DNA of 64,000 nucleotides from contig CAWDLR010000002.1 of NCBI GenBank assembly GCA_963803125.1, positions 1,178,001 through 1,242,000 of the forward strand, in the 5' to 3' direction. The stretch comes from G963675935 sp963803125. GTDB lineage: Bacteria > Planctomycetota > Planctomycetia > Pirellulales > Thermoguttaceae. Below the pieces are notes generated by a model that saw only the letters and a list, made by a program, of their open reading frames with translations, did not search any database and was not told the origin of the DNA. Position 1 is the first letter of the stretch; each line of letters starts with the position of its first letter. Both the position numbers and the translations under genes were made by a program. Positions 56,984 to 64,000 of this stretch are shown here, piece after piece.

Positions 56984-59900
56984 CTATCGTGGGAAGAAGC
57001 GCGGAACGAACGGATTGTTTCCGTCTGCCCGTTGGCCAATTACGATTTCCATCCCCTCCTTGACATCGGGACCGCTGACCTCGCTCAGCAATCCATCGCT
57101 CAGTCCGACATTAATCGGAATGCGCTGCACGTGTCGTCCATCGGCAGTCTTGATCCATAGCGCAGTGCCGGGAGGCAGCGAACGCATCGCCCCTTGCGCC
57201 TCGGGAGTCGCCGCGTTGGCGCCCACCAGATCGGGCACTGGCTTCCAACGCAACGCCGCATTGGGTACCCGAAGGACATTGCTGCGCTTTTCGACCTGGA
57301 ATTGCACGTTCGCGGTGAGGTAGGGAACGAGCTTGAGGTCTGAGTTGTCGAAGCCGACCACTACCGTGTATACGACGACGTTTTGGATCACCGCCGCGTT
57401 CATACGAATTTGCGTTACCGTGCCCTTGAAGGTTTCTTTCGGGAAGGCGTCGACCGTGAAGCGGGCTTCCATGCCTTTGCGAATCCGGGCGATGTCCGCC
57501 TCGTTGACCATCGCCCAAACCTGCATCTTCTTGAGGTCCTTGGCGATCAGGAAGAGGCAAGAGGCATTTGGGGCGGAGACACCCACGTTCTGGCCGACAT
57601 TCACGCGGCGATCGATGATTACGCCTTTGACCGGCGATCTGATGGTCGTACAGTCGAGATTCCTCTTGGCCAGCGCCAGTGCAGACTCGCATTGCAGGAG
57701 TGTGGCCCTGGCCGCTTGCAACGAGGCCCTGGCCACCTCGGGCGTCTGCGATTTGCCCCTGGCTTCCGCCAGTGCCACTTCGGCCTGAGCGTGGCGCAGT
57801 GCGGCCTCTTCCTGGTCAACACGGGCCTTGTAGACCGTCGGATCGATGCTCGCCAAAATCGTTCCCTGATTCACCGGCGACATATAGTCGATCGGCTTGC
57901 CGTCGGAACCGAGACCCAGACTGATGACTTGGCCGGCCACCGCGGCGCCGACATCGACCAATTCCTCCGGCTCGATGGTTCCGGCAGCGTAGACCGTCGC
58001 CGCAATGTCGCCCCGCGTGACGGTGGCGGTGCGAAACGGCGTCGGTGCTGCCAAGGGTTTTTCTTGCTTCCCGCCCTTGTCGGCCGCCATAGAGATTGGT
58101 GGCGGAGGCGAGCCTGGCGGCGTCTCCAGCTTCGGTTTGACGATCATCCCGGCCTGGAGTTTTTGCTGGGAGACGACGACGCGATCATCCGCCGTCAATC
58201 CGGCCTTGACGACCCGCAGATCGCCGTCGGACTGCCCGATTTCCAAGTCGCGGCGTTCAACGGTGTTCTTTTCACCGACGACGAAGACGAATCTCCGGCC
58301 TTGGTCGAATGCCAGGACTTCCTCGGGAATCAGCAGGGCCTGGCGGGGCGAGCCAATCAGCAGCCGCACGCGGGCGAACATGCCGGGCATCAACAGGCCG
58401 TCGGGATTGGGAAGCGTCGCCCGCCACGAGGCCACGCCCGAAGCCGGGTTGATCTGCTCGCCCTTCGATTCGATCGTACAATGGTGCGGGTAATCCTTTT
58501 CATCGGCTGTGCCGAAGCGGACCTCGATCGGCAGTTCCCGCCCGGTCTTGGCCTTCTCCTCGACGGCCTGGCGACGTAGATCGAGGCCGCTGCGCTCATC
58601 GACGAAGAAAACAACGTAAAGCGGGTCGGAAGAGACGATCGTGGCCAATGTCTGCGTCCCGGCCGCGACCAGGCTGCCCACGCTCAACTGCGGGCGGCTG
58701 ATGACGCCGCCGATCGGCGCACGAATCGTGGCGTAGTCGAGGTTGAGTTTGGCGAGTTTCAAGTCGGCCTCCGCCGCCAGGGCGGCCGCCTGGGCCTCTT
58801 TCTGCTCGCTCTCCACTCGGTCCATATCGCTGGTTGAGATGGCGCGGGACTTTGCCAGCGCTTTCGCCCGCTCAAGTTCGGCGGCTGCATGTTGTGCACG
58901 AGTCCTTGCGGCCGACAGGTCCGCGGTGCGTTTCTCCAGTTCCGCCTGGTATCGCCGCGGATCGATTTCGAACAGCACGTCGCCTTGCTTGACCTTTGCC
59001 CCGCCCGCGAAGGCCACTTTCACGAGCTCGCCGGCGACGCGGGAACGGACCTCCACGGTTTGGCTCGCTTCGCTATGGCCGGTGAAATCCAGGTAGTCGG
59101 TCACATGGCGCAGCACCGGCCGGCAGACGGACACTTCCGGCAGGGATGGCATTACAACCGGCATCGGAGCGGTCGGGGCCGCCTTCGCCAGCCGTTCCAG
59201 CGCCAGCAACGTCACGTGCGAGCCGGGCTTGGCTTCAAACTGCTGCGGCGGTTTGTCGCCTTCGCGATACGCGATCGTCAGTCGGCCGCCATCGAACTTG
59301 TAAATTCCCTGGAAGTTTTTCCGCTCGAATTTTCCGGCCCCACTGCCGATCTCGGCGAAGAGCGTGATCTGCTTCGGCTGGTTGTCTGCATTCAGACGGT
59401 ACAGGCCGGACATCGGACAGAACTCCGAGTTCTTCACGCCGTTCGCGTCCTTGCCACAAATTAAAATGCTGAAGTTGTTGTCGGCGAAGGTCCATTCACG
59501 ATGCGAGCGTTGTCCGTCGGCGATGGGCTTGCCGTCGTCGATCTGCGAGGTAACGGCCCAGCGGCCCCCGCTGCGCTCGAATGCCTGCTCGTCCTTGGAA
59601 GGTCGAAGCCGCTCCAGGGTGAACTGTATGTCTCCGGAGTTGGGATCGACGGCAAAACTCGACGGTCGCTGGTCGAAACTGAGCGCAGGCATCACTCTTG
59701 CCAAGCGAATCTTCAAGCGGCCGTCCTTGAGTTCGTAGATGCCCAGGGCTCGCAACCCCTCCTGCATGTTGTCCGGCACGCTGGTAAGGTCGAGTTGCTT
59801 GATCCGCGTAAAGGGATCGAAGCGGAAGCCGAACTGCCAGGTTTGTGCGGTTTCGAAGCTGAGGATGTGCAACTCTGCTTCGTCGAAACGGAAGCGGCTG

Positions 59901-61717
59901 GCCGTCGCCGGGTCTACGGCCGAATCTGTATAGCCGAGGATTCTTGCCCAGTCGCTATCCGCGCCATTTCCTTTCTCGACGCGTACGACCTTCCATTGCC
60001 CCAGCAGGGCGCGGTATTCGGCGACGGCATTGACGGCCGGCGCTGCCGCGCGCGGGGTTCGGGTTGCCGAAGCTGGGGTCTGGGCGTTGGCGTCCAACGC
60101 GGCGGCCGGAGTTCTCGCTCTTGGTGGCGACGGTGCGCCCGGCAGCGTCAGCGTCGCTTCCCCTCGGTCGTCAACAGCAACGTCACTCCCGTTGGGCACC
60201 TTGAGCGTAGCCTCTTCGCCGTGCTGGTTGCGAATGTGGATTGTGACGCCGAGCCAGTAGCCCAGCCCGCCGACCGACGAGAGGAGCAATAGGGCCACGG
60301 CCGCCGCGACGATCGTTCGCCAGCGCCGCGGCTTCGGAGCGCGGGCGTCTCGCCCGCTTGGTGCGGCCGCGCTGTCTGGCGCAGGTAGGACGTTTGCATT
60401 ACTCGATGCGGGCGGGACGCCCGCGATCCGGTTCTCCGCCGCCTGCAACAGAGCGGGCAAATCGGAGCCTGGGCAGAAGGGCGCCAACGCCTCGGCCACC
60501 TCGTTGGGCGTTTGATAACGTGCGGCCGGGTCTTTCGCCAACATGCGATTCAAGACGGCGGCCAAGGCATCGGGAATTGACGGGCAAAACTGCTCGATCG
60601 GCGGCGGCGGTGTCTGCCGATGGGCCAGCATCTTGTCGAACGCGCTCTCATATTCCGGCCCGCTGAAGGGCGCGCGGCCGGAAAGCAGTTTGTAGAGCGT
60701 GGCCCCGAGACTATAGATGTCGGCGCGGATATCGACCGTGCGGCTGTCGGAGGTTTGCTCGGGGGCCATGTAGTCCGCCGTGCCCATCGCCTGGCCCGAG
60801 CCGGTCATGTCGTCGTCGGAAGGTTGGGACGGCAGTTCAACTGCCGTCCCAACAGATGCCGCCCCAACAGGCGACCATTGAGACAGTCCGCCTTGGAACC
60901 TGGCCAGGCCGAGGTCGAGCAGTTTTACTTGGCCCTCGGGCGTCAGCATCAGGTTCGAGGGTTTCACGTCGCGGTGGACCATGCCGTGTTCGTGGGCGAC
61001 CTGCAGACCCAACGCCGCCTGGCGGGCGAGTTCGCAGGCGTCGGAAAAGGGGACATCACTGATTTTCGGCCGGTTGCGGGAGGGGAACTTACCTAGCTCG
61101 CCAAAATCAGTGATGTCCCCTTTTCCTAAACGTCGGACGAGCTTGCCCAGGTCGAGCCCCTCGACGAACTCCATGACCAGCACGAGCCGCTCGTCGATTT
61201 CGCGGGCGTCGTAGGCCCGCACGATATGCGGGTGATCGAGCCGGCCGATGGCCTTGATCTCCCGTTCGAAACGCACGACCGCCCGGGAGTCGGTTCGCGT
61301 TCGCGGCAGGATCTTCAGTGCGACGACCCGATCGAGCCGGCCATGTACGGCCTTGTAGACCGCCCCCATGCCGCCGCTGCCCAGCCGCTCGATCAGGCGA
61401 TATTCGCCGAGGTGCGTGGGAAGCGACGTTTGCGATTCCGGCAAACGGGGACTGTCCCCTTTTCCCTCCTCCGCAACTCCCTTGGCCTTGGCGATTGCAC
61501 GCCCGCATTCCGACTCGTCCAAATATGGCTCGGCCAGCGGGGCCCCGCGAAGCTGGCCAATCAGCGTGTCCTCGATGTCGGAAAGCGTCGCCAACTCGGC
61601 CTGGCAGTCGGGGCACGATTCCACATGGGTCGAAAGCGAATCGGAGGTCTCGTCGGGCAGTTTCCCGGCGAGATAATCGAAGAGGGTGCTGCGGTTCGGG
61701 CATTCGGCGGTCGGCAT
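56984..61717 (-). CDS. Ser/Thr kinase fused to two TIGR03067-like domains and two efflux-type adaptor domains
   Basis: The 1,577-residue product contains, in order: a zinc-finger-like H-x3-C-x2-C (31-38); a Ser/Thr kinase at about 105-415, with glycine loop GSGGMGAVY at 113-121, Lys135, HRDVKPSN from 248, DLG 268-270 and APE 318-320; and a membrane helix near 468-490. Two TIGR03067-like domains follow (about 565-705 and 715-845). Next is an AcrA/HlyD-type adaptor (about 855-1200: SRVAGELVKVAF...VKQGDVLFEIDPRRYQAELE, DYATIRAPIGGVI). Last is a MacA-like adaptor (about 1225-1577: IEPEELVDVGAAVAGQVISL, DCTTIRSPVKGVIIDRRV). AGGAG precedes the ATG. The ECF sigma gene lies 139 bp upstream. No efflux pump or TolC gene adjoins it. 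Four palindromic elements lie in frame. Confidence 0.92.
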   Translation of the reverse strand: MPTAECPNRSTLFDYLAGKLPDETSDSLSTHVESCPDCQAELATLSDIEDTLIGQLRGAPLAEPYLDESECGRAIAKAKGVAEEGKGDSPRLPESQTSLPTHLGEYRLIERLGSGGMGAVYKAVHGRLDRVVALKILPRTRTDSRAVVRFEREIKAIGRLDHPHIVRAYDAREIDERLVLVMEFVEGLDLGKLVRRLGKGDITDFGELGKFPSRNRPKISDVPFSDACELARQAALGLQVAHEHGMVHRDVKPSNLMLTPEGQVKLLDLGLARFQGGLSQWSPVGAASVGTAVELPSQPSDDDMTGSGQAMGTADYMAPEQTSDSRTVDIRADIYSLGATLYKLLSGRAPFSGPEYESAFDKMLAHRQTPPPPIEQFCPSIPDALAAVLNRMLAKDPAARYQTPNEVAEALAPFCPGSDLPALLQAAENRIAGVPPASSNANVLPAPDSAAAPSGRDARAPKPRRWRTIVAAAVALLLLSSVGGLGYWLGVTIHIRNQHGEEATLKVPNGSDVAVDDRGEATLTLPGAPSPPRARTPAAALDANAQTPASATRTPRAAAPAVNAVAEYRALLGQWKVVRVEKGNGADSDWARILGYTDSAVDPATASRFRFDEAELHILSFETAQTWQFGFRFDPFTRIKQLDLTSVPDNMQEGLRALGIYELKDGRLKIRLARVMPALSFDQRPSSFAVDPNSGDIQFTLERLRPSKDEQAFERSGGRWAVTSQIDDGKPIADGQRSHREWTFADNNFSILICGKDANGVKNSEFCPMSGLYRLNADNQPKQITLFAEIGSGAGKFERKNFQGIYKFDGGRLTIAYREGDKPPQQFEAKPGSHVTLLALERLAKAAPTAPMPVVMPSLPEVSVCRPVLRHVTDYLDFTGHSEASQTVEVRSRVAGELVKVAFAGGAKVKQGDVLFEIDPRRYQAELEKRTADLSAARTRAQHAAAELERAKALAKSRAISTSDMDRVESEQKEAQAAALAAEADLKLAKLNLDYATIRAPIGGVISRPQLSVGSLVAAGTQTLATIVSSDPLYVVFFVDERSGLDLRRQAVEEKAKTGRELPIEVRFGTADEKDYPHHCTIESKGEQINPASGVASWRATLPNPDGLLMPGMFARVRLLIGSPRQALLIPEEVLAFDQGRRFVFVVGEKNTVERRDLEIGQSDGDLRVVKAGLTADDRVVVSQQKLQAGMIVKPKLETPPGSPPPPISMAADKGGKQEKPLAAPTPFRTATVTRGDIAATVYAAGTIEPEELVDVGAAVAGQVISLGLGSDGKPIDYMSPVNQGTILASIDPTVYKARVDQEEAALRHAQAEVALAEARGKSQTPEVARASLQAARATLLQCESALALAKRNLDCTTIRSPVKGVIIDRRVNVGQNVGVSAPNASCLFLIAKDLKKMQVWAMVNEADIARIRKGMEARFTVDAFPKETFKGTVTQIRMNAAVIQNVVVYTVVVGFDNSDLKLVPYLTANVQFQVEKRSNVLRVPNAALRWKPVPDLVGANAATPEAQGAMRSLPPGTALWIKTADGRHVQRIPINVGLSDGLLSEVSGPDVKEGMEIVIGQRADGNNPFVPRFFPR
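60337..60430. repeat. Palindromic element (GGAGCGCGGGCGTCTCGCCC family) inside the kinase gene
   Basis: GGAGCGCGGGCGTCTCGCCC at the left, and GCGGGCGGGACGCCCGCGATCC at the right, encode the juxtamembrane linker (AGVPPASSNANVLPAPDSAA). It is related to the intergenic palindrome at 43854-43933. Confidence 0.8.
60823..60853. repeat. Palindrome in the kinase activation-segment coding region
   Basis: A 31-bp perfect palindrome (GTTGGGACGGCAGTT...CCCAAC) encodes VGTAVELPSQP, between the DLG motif and APE. Relatives lie between genes at 9171-9202 and 43065-43095. Confidence 0.8.
61043..61126. repeat. 84-bp palindromic element, family C, inside the kinase domain
   Basis: 24-bp perfect arms start GGAAAAGGGGACATCACTGA and enclose 36 bp. 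At 84 bp it is 28 codons and encodes residues 198-225 (GKGDITDFGELGKFPSRNRP onward), after the hinge and before helix alpha-E. Confidence 0.9.
61447..61459. repeat. Half of a family A element in the kinase gene
   Basis: GGGGACTGTCCCC is the outer stem of family A without the inner stem. It encodes GDSP at residues 87-90, just before the kinase domain. Confidence 0.55.
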
Positions 61718-61794
61718 GGCAATCTCCTATTATAACGCCGCGAGCGAGGGTCGCGACATTAGGTCTAACGCGGAGATTTGACACCATTTTCGCC

Positions 61795-61853
61795 GTATCC
61801 GGCACACGCCGTGTGCCGGTACGAGCCAGCGGCACACGCCGTGTGCCGGATAC
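61795..61853. repeat. GTATCCGGCACACGCCGTGT palindromes, copy 2
   Basis: Two GGCACACGCCGTGTGCC units in a 59-bp larger palindrome (GTATCC...GGATAC) lie between the ECF sigma factor and the kinase. They resemble 49752-49835. Confidence 0.85.
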
Positions 61854-61856
61854 AGG

Positions 61857-62579
61857 CTATTCCGCCGCATCCCGCAATTCGCGTCGCAACCGCCGCAGCA
61901 CGCGGGACTTGGCCTGATACACCGCCACAAGACTCAGTTTCATCGCCGCGGCCGTTTCGGCGGGCGATTGGCCGTCGACGGCCACCCGCCAGAAGGCGTC
62001 CCAGGTGCGCGGCTCGAACTCGGCACGAACCACTTCCAGCGCGCGATGCACGAACCGCGAGTCGGGCACGAGGCTGGTGCTTAGCGAGCGCGAGTCGTCG
62101 GCCGACGGAAAAGGGGACAGGCTCCCTTTGTGCGAAGCCGGGCACCAGCCGGAGGCTGGTCGAGGGCCGTCCCGGCAAAAGCTGCCTGTCCCCTTTTCCT
62201 TTTCGGGGAGATTGAGCCATCGTTGTTGAGCGTCGGTGCCCCCTTCGGCGTCGCGCAGCCCGCGGCGGCGGCGAAAATGGTCGCAAGCCTTGCTCCGCGT
62301 GACGACGCGCAGCCAAGCGCCGAAACTCTGCTCGGGCGTTTCACGGCGGAAGCGCCCGGCCCCGGCGGCCACCGCGGCGAACACCTCTTGCACCACGTCG
62401 GCCGCATCCGCGCGGGCCACGCCCAATTGCCGGCACCAGCGATAGACCACCGGCCCGTAAAGATCGACCAGTCGCTGCCAGGCCTCGGGCCGGCGGGCGC
62501 GAATCTGCTCCAACAGCGTCGAGGAGATGGAGCTCGGCTCGGCCGCGCCGTATCGGCTCGCGTCGCTGCGCACGTCCAT
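61857..62579 (-). CDS. ECF-type RNA polymerase sigma factor
   Basis: The 240-residue product has sigma region 2 (about 20-105: WQRLVDLYGPVVYRWCRQLG, DAADVVQEVFAAVA, FGAWLRVVTRSKACDHFRR) and region 4 (about 178-235: WDAFWRVAVDGQSPAETAAA, AVYQAKSRVLRRLRREL). Between them lies a 31-residue in-frame palindromic element (127-158, beginning EKGTGSFCRDGPRPASGWC). The ATG at 62579 follows GAGGGA; upstream codons to 62771 are palindromic DNA. It is followed by the kinase gene, a pairing common in planctomycetes, where kinase signalling is thought to control the sigma factor. The kinase's own zinc-finger-like N-terminus may serve as anti-sigma. Confidence 0.93.
   Translation of the reverse strand: MDVRSDASRYGAAEPSSISSTLLEQIRARRPEAWQRLVDLYGPVVYRWCRQLGVARADAADVVQEVFAAVAAGAGRFRRETPEQSFGAWLRVVTRSKACDHFRRRRGLRDAEGGTDAQQRWLNLPEKEKGTGSFCRDGPRPASGWCPASHKGSLSPFPSADDSRSLSTSLVPDSRFVHRALEVVRAEFEPRTWDAFWRVAVDGQSPAETAAAMKLSLVAVYQAKSRVLRRLRRELRDAAE
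62107..62199. repeat. 93-bp palindromic element, family B, inside the ECF sigma gene
   Basis: Arms GGAAAAGGGGACAGGC and its complement end at 62107 and 62199. The copy is exactly 31 codons and the same length as the intergenic copy at 35231-35323. It sits in the linker between regions 2 and 4. Confidence 0.9.
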
Positions 62580-62976
62580 ACGTCCCTCATCCCACGTTCC
62601 AAGAGACCCGTGACGAGTCTTTCTCGATTGTAACGTGGGGCAAGTCGTACGCCAAGCAACGCCGAGAAGGGGGTGCAATAACGGATTACGCCGGGCGGGA
62701 TGTTTAGCCGGCGAACTTGTTCGCCGCGGATCGGCCGAAAAGCGCCAACTATCAGCGGCGTAACCGTTCACAGGCCAGAATAGTCGCCTTTCGCTCCGCG
62801 AAAGTAGCGCTACTTTCGCGGAGCGAAAGGCGACTAACCTTGAAACACTGCGGGCAAATCAGCGACGGTCCGTGAACGGTTACATCAGCGGCGGGCAAGC
62901 CCGCCGGCTAAACTCCTTGACCATGAACAGTCAGTGCGCCCGGACAAGAACACCCTCCATCTCGGGCCGCGCCGGT
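62580..62976. other. Intergenic region with nested palindromes
   Basis: No gene recognised. GTAACCGTTCAC at 62760-62771 is mirrored by GTGAACGGTTAC at 62872-62883, enclosing the large palindrome listed next. Other short hairpins (GGCGAACTTGTTCGCC) lie near 62705-62725. Confidence 0.6.
62781..62836. repeat. 56-bp perfect palindrome without a loop
   Basis: TAGTCGCCTTTCGCTCCGCG... reads identically on both strands across all 56 bp. The same arm occurs at 40658-40711. Confidence 0.92.
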
Positions 62977-64000
62977 TCACCTGAAAGGATCGTATTCCGG
63001 CTTCGGTTGCGGCGTTGCTGGCGTGGGCTGTTGGGTGTTCGTGTTCGATGACTCTTGCTTCGGTGCCTGTTCCGCGGGCAACGGCGACAACGGCCCGATA
63101 GGTCCTCCGCCATTGGACCCCAGCCGGATAAAATCAACCGCCGGCAGATAGCCCTCTTCGCGAGCGCGCTCGGGCGTCGTCACCAGCAGCCCATAATCGC
63201 GGACCACGATCTTCAGTTGGGGATAAAGGTCTTCCATCGCCTCGAATGCCGCAATCAGCGATACTCCTCTTACATCGATTGTGATATCAAGAGGATGCCC
63301 ACCGCCGACCTCTCTCAGGGCCTTGCTATCGACGAAAATGTTGTTGATCTTGTGCCGGTCTTTAAGATACTCCCCCACTTCTTCTACGGGCGCGTTGACG
63401 AACGTGATCTCCGTGTTCGTTAGAAGCGCATCGCGGGTCCTTTGGACAACCGTGCCGCGCGGCAATTGCAGCGGCTTCGCCGGCCGCTCAAACGACGTTG
63501 CCGTCATCGACAGGCCACCCCGAGACGCGGTAAACGAGGTTTGGCCGATCAAGCAACGCAGTTCCATTTCAAGCTGGGTCAACTGTGCGCCGGCCTCGAT
63601 CAGAAGAGGAGTGGGGTTCGCCTTGTGCAGCCGCTGGTTCTCCGCAAGAATGTCCTGGTACTTTAGTTGCAGCGTCTGACGTTCCGTCCACAACTCCACG
63701 GTTCTGTGCGCCGCGTCCATCCGCGCGGCGGTTAACTCGGCCTCGGCCAGCGTCACTCTGGACTTGGCCGCCATCACCTTGGGGCTCGATTCCAAGGCCA
63801 GGCTCAACGCCTGATCGAGCGTGGCGGGAAACTGCCCCATACCGCCGCCGGTAATGATGAGTGTGCCGCCGTTAAGGTTCGTAACGCCCTTCGACTCGGC
63901 GTGCCTCGCGGTGGGAGCCTTTGCGGCGGCGCCGCTCTTCGCGGCAGACGGCGGCTTCGGCGGCTTGGCGAACGTCTCGCCGCTCCATGCGAAGAGCAAC
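62977..64000 (-). CDS. Coiled-coil/STN-like protein, 5' end beyond the window
   Basis: The frame runs off the right edge, so the start is not seen; at least 340 residues are present. After a Lys/Ala-rich low-complexity part comes an Ala-rich coiled coil (DQALSLALESSPKVMAAKSR, then AELTAARMDAAHRTVELW), like the helices of TolC-type proteins. An alpha/beta module follows: ITFVNAPVEEVGEYLKDRHK, LDITIDVRGVSLIAAFEAME, IVVRDYGLLVTTPE. It resembles the STN/secretin N-terminal domain. The C-terminus is Pro/Gln-rich. Possibly an outer-membrane-associated planctomycete protein; function unknown. Confidence 0.65.
   Translation of the reverse strand, partial: LLFAWSGETFAKPPKPPSAAKSGAAAKAPTARHAESKGVTNLNGGTLIITGGGMGQFPATLDQALSLALESSPKVMAAKSRVTLAEAELTAARMDAAHRTVELWTERQTLQLKYQDILAENQRLHKANPTPLLIEAGAQLTQLEMELRCLIGQTSFTASRGGLSMTATSFERPAKPLQLPRGTVVQRTRDALLTNTEITFVNAPVEEVGEYLKDRHKINNIFVDSKALREVGGGHPLDITIDVRGVSLIAAFEAMEDLYPQLKIVVRDYGLLVTTPERAREEGYLPAVDFIRLGSNGGGPIGPLSPLPAEQAPKQESSNTNTQQPTPATPQPKPEYDPFR

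Noticed and set aside
56984..61717. Interpretation as two genes mis-joined (kinase plus efflux adaptor)
   Set aside because: The frame is continuous, TIGR03067-like domains link the parts, and no internal start with a ribosome site is evident. It still deserves read-level confirmation.

Overview
This 64 kb window looks like chromosomal DNA of a planctomycete, probably of the Pirellulales type. It is GC-rich. It has several giant surface proteins ending in PEP-CTERM sorting signals (VPEPGTL-transmembrane-RR), two of them preceded by dockerin-like DxNxDG repeats. It also has a DUF1559 protein with the H-x9-DG motif, TIGR03067-like domains fused to a serine/threonine kinase, an ECF sigma factor beside that kinase, and a high content of short palindromic repeats. 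No rRNA, tRNA, CRISPR array or prophage was recognised.

Layout. 0-5.7 kb: HEAT-repeat protein (-), TAT-exported aldo/keto-reductase-like protein (-), mutM (+), and a BlaI/BlaR1-type regulator-protease pair (+) with a readable self-overlapping promoter/operator. 6-24.8 kb: surface-protein region, with a pentapeptide-repeat PEP-CTERM protein, a twice-frameshifted proB, a RAYT transposase remnant inside inverted repeats, a giant autotransporter-repeat/dockerin/PEP-CTERM gene split by a 1,540-bp insertion sequence, and a divergent 2,458-residue papain-like peptidase carrying the same kind of repeats. 24.8-38.2 kb: S1C serine protease, ftsH, FHA protein, a toroid-type polysaccharide-active protein, a lone ParD-like antitoxin, an MsbA-like ABC exporter and another PEP-CTERM protein. 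38.3-49.7 kb: housekeeping and envelope genes (cysS, ispF, DUF1559, sugar isomerase, a YqjD/K/E-like membrane trio, VIT-VWA protein, ACT protein, heptosyltransferase-like GT9, lpxK). 49.9-64 kb: frameshifted TPR protein, PIN toxin pair, lone HicB, metallo-beta-lactamase/beta-CASP RNase, a frameshifted YCF48/LmbE-like/TPR/CBM9 mosaic, an extraordinary kinase-efflux-adaptor fusion with its ECF sigma factor, and the end of a coiled-coil/STN-like protein cut by the window edge.

The most striking feature is a set of palindromic DNA elements that occur between genes and also in frame inside genes. One family has a 45-bp core (15 codons), another is 93 bp (31 codons) and a third is 84 bp (28 codons). 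They sit inside cysS, the ECF sigma factor, the kinase, the YCF48 mosaic and the toroid protein, and are read in three different peptide versions. They share a GGGGACA terminal motif, and a related motif borders the RAYT remnant. The behaviour resembles the Rickettsia palindromic elements, and it is the best candidate here for an undescribed system.

Caveat: proB, the TPR gene, the YCF48 mosaic and the transposase each contain single-base frame changes in GC-rich tracts. These may be genuine decay or sequence errors.
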